Source: an uncultured bacterium (lineage in GTDB: Bacteria > Patescibacteria > ABY1 > SG8-24 > 2-12-FULL-60-25). Taken from it: DNA of 11,500 nt. Each line of letters starts with the position of its first letter. Position 1 is the stretch's first letter. The notes beneath the pieces were generated by a model, which saw only the letters and a program-made list of their open reading frames with translations, searched no databases and was not told the origin of the DNA. The translations under genes were made by a program, and so were the position numbers. The DNA is taken from assembly GCA_937863195.1 (NCBI GenBank), contig CALMET010000076.1, positions 1 to 11,500 on the forward strand, given 5' to 3'. Positions 1 through 4,758 of the stretch are shown here, in pieces.

Positions 1-226
1 AGTGTACGGCCGTCTCAAGTTTCTTGCCAGTAAGAACAAGTTTGTCAGCATTGGTGATCTTAACGATAGCACCTGCATCAATATGTGGAACGTAGGTAGC
101 CTTGTTTTTACCGACGAGGATGTTGGCGACTTTGGTAGCCAAACGACCTACCACTTGGCCAGTGGCGTCGATCGTAACCGTCTCGCGGTTAATTTGCGGC
201 ATGCCGCTCGTGTTCTTCCAAGCCAT
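1..226 (-). CDS. rplM: Ribosomal protein L13 (uL13), N-terminal part, cut by window edge
   Basis: Large-subunit ribosomal protein L13. It binds 23S rRNA early in 50S assembly. Only the first 75 codons lie in the window; the gene runs off the left edge, so about half of a usual 140-150 residue protein is seen. Translating the minus strand from the ATG at 226-224 gives the family core: a [13 protein letters not shown] stretch (residues about 18-30), then YVPHID (45-50) and [14 protein letters not shown] (57-70), matching the usual DAxGxxLGRLA, Y.PH.D and NAEK..LTG.K segments. It starts 5 nt after the rplQ stop, so the two are surely cotranscribed and possibly coupled. The bases before the ATG (AATTACT) contain no Shine-Dalgarno. 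In many bacteria rplM is followed by rpsI, which would lie outside the window. Confidence 0.95.
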   Translation of the reverse strand, partial: MAWKNTSGMPQINRETVTIDATGQVVGRLATKVANILVGKNKATYVPHIDAGAIVKITNADKLVLTGKKLETAVH

Positions 227-231
227 AGTAA

Positions 232-585
232 TTATTTCACAAGCTGGATCTGTGCGATCTCAGCGCCGTCACCCTTACGGGTGCCGAGTTTGATGATACG
301 GGTGTAACCACCTGGACGCGTTTGATAGCGTGGGCCGAGCTCTTCGAGCACTTTGTTCACGGCCGTTTCGGTCATGAGAGTGCGGCCAAGCTGGCGGCGG
401 TTGTGCAGGCTCTTCTCCTTGCCGCGAGTAATGAGACGTTCGACCAATGGGCGAACGGCTTTTGCTTTAGCGAGCGTTGTGTTCACGTGTTCGTATAAAA
501 CGATTGACGTGGCCAAACCGCGAAGAAGGGCTTTGCGAGGACCGGCTTTACGGTCTAGAGTTTTTCCTACTCGTCTGTGTCGCAT
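232..585 (-). CDS. rplQ: Ribosomal protein L17 (bL17)
   Basis: Bacterial large-subunit protein L17, 117 residues, the usual length of the short form. It binds 23S rRNA near the exit tunnel region. The N-terminus [20 protein letters not shown] is the family signature (MRHrk.gkkLgR...hRkAllrnL), followed by an [18 protein letters not shown] helix region (residues 25-42) and the C-terminal [20 protein letters not shown] segment (92-111). The gene sits 21 nt behind rpoA and 5 nt ahead of rplM, in the conserved alpha-operon order. An AAAGGA lies only 1 nt from the ATG, too close to be an ideal ribosome binding site. Nothing in the protein looks truncated or fused. Confidence 0.97.
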   Translation of the reverse strand: MRHRRVGKTLDRKAGPRKALLRGLATSIVLYEHVNTTLAKAKAVRPLVERLITRGKEKSLHNRRQLGRTLMTETAVNKVLEELGPRYQTRPGGYTRIIKLGTRKGDGAEIAQIQLVK

Positions 586-606
586 ATCCTTTAGTTAAGT
601 TTAGAG

Positions 607-1314
607 TTAAGCCGTTTCTTCGGCGTAGGCCAAGTCCTTAAGAACCTGGAAGTTGTCCTGCAGAATGGTGACCGCTTGGTTCACCGCATCAAGCGGGTCG
701 AGCGAGCCGTCCGTTTCTACGCGGAGGGTAAGTTTATCAAAGTCGATCTTGTCACCAACGCGCGCTGCCTCAACTTTGTATGAGACATTGAGCACTGGAC
801 TGAAGAACGCATCGATGGCAATGGTACCGAGTTCTGCTTTTTCTTTAGAACGCTCTTCGGTTGAGCGGTAGCCACGACCTGGGGTGATGGTGACTTCCAT
901 TTCGAGCGTGGCGGACGGATCCGTCAACGTGGCGAGTTGGAGGTCAGGGTTCACGACTTCAACTTGCGCATCTTTTGCGAAGTCGCCGGCCGTAACGATC
1001 TTTTCGCCTTTGACGGTAAGCGTGAGCTTGACCGGTTCTTGCGAGAAGAGTTTTACGCGCACTGCCTTGAGGTTGAGAATGATCTCGAGCACATCCTCCT
1101 TCACGTTCTTGATCACTGAAAATTCGTGATCAGCGTTCTTGATCTTCACCGACGTAATAGCGGCGCCAGAAAGGGAGGAAAGGAGCACACGGCGAAGGGC
1201 ATTGCCGATCGTCGTCCCGTAACCTTGCGTGCAAGGCTCAACCGTGAGGATACCCTCATTAGGGCGTTCACCGCGGTTAAACTTGATCTTATTAGGAAGA
1301 AGGATGGAGTCCAT
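607..1314 (-). CDS. rpoA: RNA polymerase alpha subunit lacking the C-terminal domain
   Basis: Alpha subunit of DNA-directed RNA polymerase. Its N-terminal domain dimerises and nucleates assembly of beta and beta'. At 235 residues the protein is about 80-95 residues shorter than the common 310-330. All N-terminal landmarks are present: GYGTTIGNALRRVLLSSL (31-48), EFSVIKNVKEDVLEIILNLK (64-83), TPGRGYRSTEE (144-154), IDAFFSPVLNVSYKVEAARVG (167-187) and DFDKLTLRVETDGSLDPLDAV (191-211). The protein then ends a few residues after the last N-terminal-domain helix. The helix-hairpin-helix alphaCTD that normally binds UP elements, activators and NusA is missing. The stop is followed after 21 nt by rplQ, leaving no room for a frameshifted remnant. 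No Shine-Dalgarno is visible before the ATG (CCCCTTCTCT). The domain loss is read from the sequence; its effect on promoter recognition is inference. Confidence 0.97.
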   Translation of the reverse strand: MDSILLPNKIKFNRGERPNEGILTVEPCTQGYGTTIGNALRRVLLSSLSGAAITSVKIKNADHEFSVIKNVKEDVLEIILNLKAVRVKLFSQEPVKLTLTVKGEKIVTAGDFAKDAQVEVVNPDLQLATLTDPSATLEMEVTITPGRGYRSTEERSKEKAELGTIAIDAFFSPVLNVSYKVEAARVGDKIDFDKLTLRVETDGSLDPLDAVNQAVTILQDNFQVLKDLAYAEETA

Positions 1315-1332
1315 AGAGAAGGGGCAAGGGGT

Positions 1333-1947
1333 TTAGCGCGAATAGAATTCGACCACCATTTTGATGTCGAAAGGTTGCTGAAGCTCCTTATCCGTCGGAA
1401 CACCTGTGACTTTCACAGAGAGAGTCTTAGGGTCGGCAGCAATCCAGGACAGTTTATCAGATTTTGAAAGTTTTTCCTCGGCATCCTTCCACAGGGCGGA
1501 AGTCTTCTTGTTATCGCGGATCGTGATGACATCACCAGAGCGAACGCGGTAAGAAGGAATATTGTGCTTTTTGCCGTTTAAAAGGAATTGAGCGTGTGAA
1601 ACAGCCTGACGTGCTGCTGCGCGGGTTTTTACCAAACCGGAGCGGTAGACAACGTTATCGAGGCGAGACTCGAGCGCTTGGATGAACTGAACACCGGTAT
1701 CACCTGTCTTCTTGGCCATTTCGGCAAAGAGGTTGGAGAATTGGCGCTCGTTCAAGCCGTACATGCGCTTTGCTTTTTGTTTTTCGCGCAACTGCTTGCC
1801 GTAATCGGTCATGCGGGTGCGACTGTCGGGGCCATGTACGCCCGGAGCAAACGGACGTCTGGTCAAGGCGCGCTGATGCTTTGCGGCATCGGATAGCGCA
1901 ATCCCCTCTCGACGGGATTTTTTGGCGGTAAGTAGATTCTTTTTCAT
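1333..1947 (-). CDS. rpsD: Ribosomal protein S4 (uS4)
   Basis: Small-subunit protein S4, 204 residues, a primary 16S rRNA binder that helps nucleate 30S assembly and, in several model bacteria, represses its own operon. Family landmarks are RRPFAPGVHG (30-39), DYGKQLREKQKAKRMYGLNERQF (48-70), then the S4 RNA-binding fold from about residue 93 (ESRLDNVVYRSGLVKTRAAARQAVSH, 93-118; FLLNGKKHNIPSYRVRSGDVI, 121-141) and the terminal VVEFYSR. The N-terminus lacks the cysteines of zinc-binding S4 forms, so this is a zinc-independent (C-minus) type. The ATG at 1947 is the natural start; an AAAGG lies 13 nt upstream, rather far, and better placed for a three-codon ORF that ends across this ATG. It lies between rpsK and rpoA with gaps of 30 and 18 nt. 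Confidence 0.97.
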   Translation of the reverse strand: MKKNLLTAKKSRREGIALSDAAKHQRALTRRPFAPGVHGPDSRTRMTDYGKQLREKQKAKRMYGLNERQFSNLFAEMAKKTGDTGVQFIQALESRLDNVVYRSGLVKTRAAARQAVSHAQFLLNGKKHNIPSYRVRSGDVITIRDNKKTSALWKDAEEKLSKSDKLSWIAADPKTLSVKVTGVPTDKELQQPFDIKMVVEFYSR

Positions 1948-1955
1948 AGGACCAT
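1944..1955 (-). promoter_or_regulatory. Possible three-codon leader ORF coupled to rpsD
   Basis: The minus strand reads AAAGG-CTGA-ATG-GTC-CTA-TGA. This is an ATG with a reasonably spaced AAAGG (1964-1960), two sense codons, and a TGA that overlaps the rpsD start codon as ATGA. Such overlaps are a common form of termination-reinitiation coupling. It may be chance, because a three-codon ORF has no coding signal of its own. Confidence 0.25.
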
Positions 1956-1977
1956 TCAGCCTTTAAGAATTGGTGGA

Positions 1978-2424
1978 TTAGACGCGGCGCGCACCAGGTT
2001 GGCGGCAACCGTTATGTGGGATCGGAGTCACATCTTTGATAGCAAGGATGTTCAAACCATTTGCGTTCAACGCGCGGAGGGCGCCTTCGCGACCCTGACC
2101 GACACCGCTGATGAAAACGCTGACGTCTTTGAGACCGTAGTCCGCTGCTTTTTCAACAGCATCTTTGACGATCATCGAAGCGGCGTATGGCGTCGCTTTC
2201 TTTGGACCTTTAAAACCTTGTACACCGGCGCTCGACCATGAAAGCGTATTGCCGTTCATGTCAGAGAGGGTGACGATGGTGTTATTGAAGGTTGCCTGGA
2301 TAAACGCTTTACCCTGGACGACCTGGCCACGAGCCTTTTTGGTTTTGGCTTTCGCTTTTGCTTTCGCGGTAGCGACTTTACCTTTGACGGCGCTTTTTAC
2401 GGCGGTCTTTTGTGCTTCACTCAT
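1978..2424 (-). CDS. rpsK: Ribosomal protein S11 (uS11) with Ala/Lys-rich N-terminal extension
   Basis: Small-subunit protein S11, which sits on the 30S platform and helps shape the mRNA exit channel. The conserved body runs from about residue 36 ([19 protein letters not shown]) through [21 protein letters not shown] (62-82) and [15 protein letters not shown] (105-119) to the tail [16 protein letters not shown] (133-148). The family usually ends CRPPKKRRV or similar. At 148 residues it is about 20 longer than the common 129. The excess is a low-complexity, basic N-terminal stretch with an AKAKAKAK run (residues 20-27). It lies 22 nt behind rpsM. The bases before the ATG (CTACTAACCT) show no Shine-Dalgarno. 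A start inside the basic tail would need a non-ATG codon, so the ATG at 2424 is preferred. Confidence 0.96.
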   Translation of the reverse strand: MSEAQKTAVKSAVKGKVATAKAKAKAKTKKARGQVVQGKAFIQATFNNTIVTLSDMNGNTLSWSSAGVQGFKGPKKATPYAASMIVKDAVEKAADYGLKDVSVFISGVGQGREGALRALNANGLNILAIKDVTPIPHNGCRQPGARRV

Positions 2425-2446
2425 AGGTTAGTAGTTCAGTTCAGGA

Positions 2447-2833
2447 TTACGTCTTTTCAAGCTTACGTTTACCAGAGCCCATCGTCTTACGGACATTGCC
2501 GCGACGCGTACGGGAGTTGGTCTTGGTGCGCTGACCACGGGCTGGGAGGCCCTTGTTGTGGCGAGTACCGCGATAAGAACCAATTTCTTTAAGACGCTTA
2601 ATGTGGCCAAGGACTTCACGGCGAAGTTCGCCTTCGACGCGGTGTTCTTTTTCTACAACGTCACGAAGTTTGTTCGCGTCTGTTGCGGAGAGGTCTTTTA
2701 CACGGACGGCTGCATCAACACCGGTCTGCGCGATAATGCGCTTTGCGGTGGTCGTGCCAATGCCGTGAATGTAAGTAAGCGCAATATCAATGCGCTTTGC
2801 TGATGGGAGGTTTACGCCTGCAATACGAGCCAT
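2447..2833 (-). CDS. rpsM: Ribosomal protein S13 (uS13)
   Basis: Small-subunit head protein S13, 128 residues, which contacts the 50S subunit and P-site tRNA. The N-terminus [20 protein letters not shown], the helix-turn segment [20 protein letters not shown] (22-41), and the rRNA-binding C-terminal stretch [20 protein letters not shown] (88-107) followed by [13 protein letters not shown] are all family signatures, and the length is typical. It lies 15 nt after rpmJ and 22 nt before rpsK in the standard order. The region before the ATG (TTTATCTACCTCT) is pyrimidine-rich and carries no Shine-Dalgarno, so initiation probably depends on coupling or another signal. No truncation or unusual residues were noticed. 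Confidence 0.97.
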   Translation of the reverse strand: MARIAGVNLPSAKRIDIALTYIHGIGTTTAKRIIAQTGVDAAVRVKDLSATDANKLRDVVEKEHRVEGELRREVLGHIKRLKEIGSYRGTRHNKGLPARGQRTKTNSRTRRGNVRKTMGSGKRKLEKT

Positions 2834-2848
2834 AGAGGTAGATAAAGA

Positions 2849-2965
2849 TTAACCTTGACGCTGCTTATGCTTCGGATTCTTTTTACAAATCACGACCACT
2901 CGACCTTTACGGCGAGTAACTTGGCAATCGCGGCACATAGATTTGACCGAGGATCGGACTTTCAT
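2849..2965 (-). CDS. rpmJ: Ribosomal protein L36 (bL36), zinc-ribbon type
   Basis: Very small large-subunit protein of 38 residues, found by translating the minus strand between rpsM and infA. It begins [19 protein letters not shown] and ends with PKHKQRQG. The zinc ligands of the C-plus form are present: C11, C14, C28 and H34 (C-x2-C...C...H). L36 is a late-assembling protein that binds 23S rRNA. Position between infA (39 nt upstream) and rpsM (15 nt downstream) is the classical place for rpmJ. The sequence before the ATG (AACTTCGTCATT) has no Shine-Dalgarno. Length and motif match the family closely, so the call is firm despite the size. Confidence 0.95.
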   Translation of the reverse strand: MKVRSSVKSMCRDCQVTRRKGRVVVICKKNPKHKQRQG

Positions 2966-3004
2966 AATGACGAAGTTTTGGCTAAGATAAAATGTTTCAG
3001 TGGG

Positions 3005-3235
3005 CTACAATCTAAAGGTAATACGACCTTTTGTCAAATCATAGGGAGTAATCTCGACTTGGACCTCATCGCCCGGGGTCAAACGGATGCGGTTCATGCG
3101 CATTTTTCCTGCAAGATAACACAAAATCGACTGTCCATTGTCGAGTTTTACCTTGAAGGTTGCTGACGGGAGGTTCTCTTCAATCGTCCCCTTTACTACC
3201 AGAAATTCTTTGTTAGGAGAGGACGGTTTGGCCAT
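3005..3235 (-). CDS. infA: Translation initiation factor IF-1
   Basis: IF-1, a 76-residue OB-fold protein that occupies the 30S A site during initiation and helps IF-2 and IF-3 select the start codon. The family pattern is clear: [22 protein letters not shown] (13-34), [20 protein letters not shown] (41-60) and the C-terminal [14 protein letters not shown] (63-76), matching the usual SGKMRMnyIRIl.GD.V and SPYDLtrGRItyR. It is the first gene of the alpha operon, about 38 nt downstream of the inferred transcription start. The start at 3235 is preferred because [11 protein letters not shown] aligns with the usual MAKED...E N-terminus. The leader holds two copies of CCACACCTAT directly before the start and no Shine-Dalgarno. 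Confidence 0.97.
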   Translation of the reverse strand: MAKPSSPNKEFLVVKGTIEENLPSATFKVKLDNGQSILCYLAGKMRMNRIRLTPGDEVQVEITPYDLTKGRITFRL

Positions 3236-3253
3236 AGGTGTGGATAGGTGTGG
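3234..3253 (+). repeat. 10-bp perfect tandem repeat at the infA start
   Basis: ATAGGTGTGG occurs twice in a row on the plus strand. In the mRNA this is CCACACCUAU twice, the second copy running into the AUG of infA. It covers the place where a ribosome binding site would normally be. Confidence 0.85.
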
Positions 3254-3280
3254 TCATGAGAAAATAATAAAGATGAAAGG

Positions 3281-3309
3281 ATGGTAGCTTAGCGAAAAAC
3301 ATGCGTCAA
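3281..3309 (-). promoter_or_regulatory. Sigma70-type promoter of the alpha operon
   Basis: On the minus strand TTGACG (3309-3304), a spacer of exactly 17 nt and TACCAT (3286-3281) form a good housekeeping promoter. The -35 box matches TTGACA in five positions and the -10 matches TATAAT in four. It lies just after the terminator of the preceding gene and would start transcription near 3274, giving infA a leader of about 38 nt. No other promoter was noticed in the short gaps of the operon. Confidence 0.7.
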
Positions 3310-3321
3310 CCGCAAAAAGAA

Positions 3322-3363
3322 CAAAAACCCGTCTCTTGCGTCGTAAAACGCTTGAGACGGGTT
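3322..3363 (-). terminator. Rho-independent terminator after the 209-residue gene
   Basis: The minus strand reads AACCCGTCTC, then an inner GCGT-TTTACG-ACGC hairpin, then GAGACGGGTT followed by TTT-G-TTC. The outer stem pairs 3354-3363 with 3326-3335. The T-run is on the minus-strand 3' side only. It separates the phosphatase unit from the alpha-operon promoter. Confidence 0.88.
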
Positions 3364-3366
3364 CAT

Positions 3367-3996
3367 CTAGTTCAGACTCAACCGCTTTAGAATGGCGGCC
3401 GCGCAATTCACGACAAAGGCAAGCTCCCCTACAAAATAGGCAGGAGACGCTGTGGAGGCGTACCGCATAAGGCCGCTTTTTTCAGCATCCATTAGCCGAG
3501 GTCGATACTGGTTTGGATTGATGCCGGCTGCGGCAATCATTTCGAGCGCCGCTTCGACGCTTATCACGATCGCGAGCCAGTGCTCACCATGTGGCGCAAT
3601 ACCCCCGACGGCAACGCAGCGGTCGTCTTCTGGACCAAAGCATTCGAGCTCAATGAGCTGCGGTTCGCCGTTTTGCTTCACGGGCGCAAACCGCTCGTTA
3701 ATCGCATAGCGCTCAAAGATCCGCTGACGCCCAGTGATGTAGCGTGTTTCATGCGCATCCAAGTCCAGGGTACGTGTGTCCGTGCGTGGACGAGTGAAGC
3801 CGGTTCTGTCCAGAAAAACCTGCCTCTCGACCGTAACGATCTTTAGCGTATCCTCGTCATCAATCTGCCGGCGTGTAAGCTCAGTAACCAGATCGGATTT
3901 TTTACCAACATAGACGCTACCCAGTGGCTCGTCTTGCATGCGGTAAATTATCAGAGCGCTGTCGCTATAGACGAAAACGTTTTTGATAGCACCCAT
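3367..3996 (-). CDS. Unrecognised 209-residue protein, second gene of a phosphatase unit
   Basis: I do not recognise the family. The start at 3996 is chosen because TAGGAGGGTTATG gives a perfect AGGAGG 4 nt before the ATG; an in-frame ATG at 4056 would overlap the upstream gene by 53 nt and has no such support. The SD overlaps the TAG stop of the histidine phosphatase gene, so the two are cotranscribed and probably translationally coupled. The product looks soluble: no signal peptide and no clear membrane span. It has a beta-rich start (NVFVYSDSALIIYRM, 6-20; GSVYVGKKSDL, 26-36), a charged middle (about 37-105), a strand-like stretch with GPEDDRCVAVGGIAPHGEHWLA (121-142), and a more helical end (147-164, 184-205). 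Only two cysteines are present (C119, C127). No catalytic motif stands out. A role linked to the phosphatase substrate is inference from gene order alone. Confidence 0.85.
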   Translation of the reverse strand: MGAIKNVFVYSDSALIIYRMQDEPLGSVYVGKKSDLVTELTRRQIDDEDTLKIVTVERQVFLDRTGFTRPRTDTRTLDLDAHETRYITGRQRIFERYAINERFAPVKQNGEPQLIELECFGPEDDRCVAVGGIAPHGEHWLAIVISVEAALEMIAAAGINPNQYRPRLMDAEKSGLMRYASTASPAYFVGELAFVVNCAAAILKRLSLN

Positions 3997-3999
3997 AAC

Positions 4000-4005
4000 C
4001 CTCCT
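4000..4005 (-). promoter_or_regulatory. Strong Shine-Dalgarno overlapping the upstream stop codon
   Basis: AGGAGG on the minus strand, 3-4 nt before the ATG at 3996 and sharing bases with the TAG stop (4006-4004) of the phosphatase gene. It decides the start of the 209-residue protein and suggests coupling. Confidence 0.85.
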
Positions 4006-4678
4006 ACAAACCAAGATGAGGTAGAGCGTTGAGACGAACAATTCTCCAACCGTCATTCATATGATGAGCGAAGGTTGTGATTGACGTATTGTGAAGCACA
4101 TAACGCCAACCAAGCTCAGGTCGACACTGCGAGAACCGAGCATGCAAGGCCTGGATAGCCCGTCCATGCGAGACGACAATCGCCATCTGCTTGCTGAACT
4201 CGATAGAAGCTCTATTGTTGAGCGTCTGGGCGATCATCTGAAAGCACTCGTCCATACGCAAACTCACATCGTGCATTGACTCGCCATTTGGCGGACGATG
4301 ATCGAAGGCATCTTCGCGAAAGCTGCGCCGTTGGCAGTCATCGAGAACGTCGCTGTGAAGTTTTCCCGTCCAATCACCGCGACTGATTTCACGCAGACGC
4401 TCGTCTCGAATGATGCCTTGCTCTTGGTAGCCGATGGACTTGGCGATGATCGCCGCTGTCTCATGCGCCCGCTCGTAGTGAGAGGCGTAGATGATATCAG
4501 GCGTTATTTGATGCTCGCGAAGGTACTCACCGAGCTTCTCTGCCTGCTCACGGCCCCTGGCCGTGATACGCGCGTTCGCGCTACCGAAACGCGGCGGATG
4601 ACAGACGTTCTCATCTGTCTCAGCATGCCGAATGAAATGAATCGTGATCTCATGACTCACCTTTGGCTCAAAAATCAT
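4004..4678 (-). CDS. Histidine phosphatase superfamily (phosphoglycerate mutase-like) protein
   Basis: A 224-residue member of the histidine phosphatase superfamily, whose enzymes form a phosphohistidine intermediate. The signature is FIRHAET (15-21) with catalytic H18 next to R17; family members usually read RHG or RHA here. SHYERAHETA (67-76) supplies the second conserved Arg (R70), LREISRGDWTGK (95-106) the conserved Glu and the G-x-W-x-G pattern, PPNGES (129-134) a typical loop, and VVSHGRAIQAL (168-178) the second catalytic His (H171). All core residues are present, so it is probably active. The substrate cannot be read; mutase, small-molecule phosphatase and protein phosphatase activities all occur in the family. 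An AGAAGAG-like stretch before the ATG is a modest SD. It is the first gene of a two-gene unit with the downstream unrecognised protein. Confidence 0.93.
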   Translation of the reverse strand: MIFEPKVSHEITIHFIRHAETDENVCHPPRFGSANARITARGREQAEKLGEYLREHQITPDIIYASHYERAHETAAIIAKSIGYQEQGIIRDERLREISRGDWTGKLHSDVLDDCQRRSFREDAFDHRPPNGESMHDVSLRMDECFQMIAQTLNNRASIEFSKQMAIVVSHGRAIQALHARFSQCRPELGWRYVLHNTSITTFAHHMNDGWRIVRLNALPHLGL

Positions 4679-4715
4679 ACACTCTTCTTTCTATCGCAAG
4701 GTGCCAGACGCCTCC

Positions 4716-4744
4716 ATGACACCTTATATTAAAAAGAAGGTCAA
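4716..4744 (-). promoter_or_regulatory. Possible promoter of the phosphatase unit
   Basis: On the minus strand TTGACC (4744-4739), 17 nt, then TGTCAT (4721-4716). The -35 would lie inside the terminator stem of the preceding gene. The -10 matches the consensus in four of six positions. A promoter is expected somewhere here because the strong terminator just upstream should end earlier transcripts. Confidence 0.35.
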
Positions 4745-4758
4745 ATGACCTTCTTTTT
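4731..4758 (-). terminator. Strong symmetric terminator after the beta-helix gene
   Basis: AAAAAGAAGGTCA-AA-TGACCTTCTTTTT is a near-perfect inverted repeat with A-rich and T-rich ends, starting right behind the TAG stop of the beta-helix gene. The symmetry would let it stop transcripts from either side. Only the minus-strand gene needs it here. Confidence 0.9.

Noticed and set aside
586..606. Frameshifted alphaCTD remnant after rpoA
   Set aside because: Only 21 nt separate rpoA from an intact rplQ, so there is no space for a lost domain.
1126..1467. Open plus-strand frame of 113 codons opposite rpoA and rpsD
   Set aside because: It is antisense to two highly conserved genes and shows no recognisable protein pattern.
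3997..4056. Longer start for the 209-residue protein at 4056
   Set aside because: It would overlap the phosphatase gene by 53 nt and has no SD, whereas the ATG at 3996 has a perfect AGGAGG.
4690..4718. Leader peptide of eight codons upstream of the phosphatase (ATG at 4718)
   Set aside because: Its ATG lies within the proposed -10 box and may not be transcribed; the frame has no attenuator-like codon run.
4298..4732. Open plus-strand frame of 144 codons opposite the phosphatase gene
   Set aside because: It lies antisense to a gene with complete catalytic motifs, has no family signature and runs through the terminator and promoter region.
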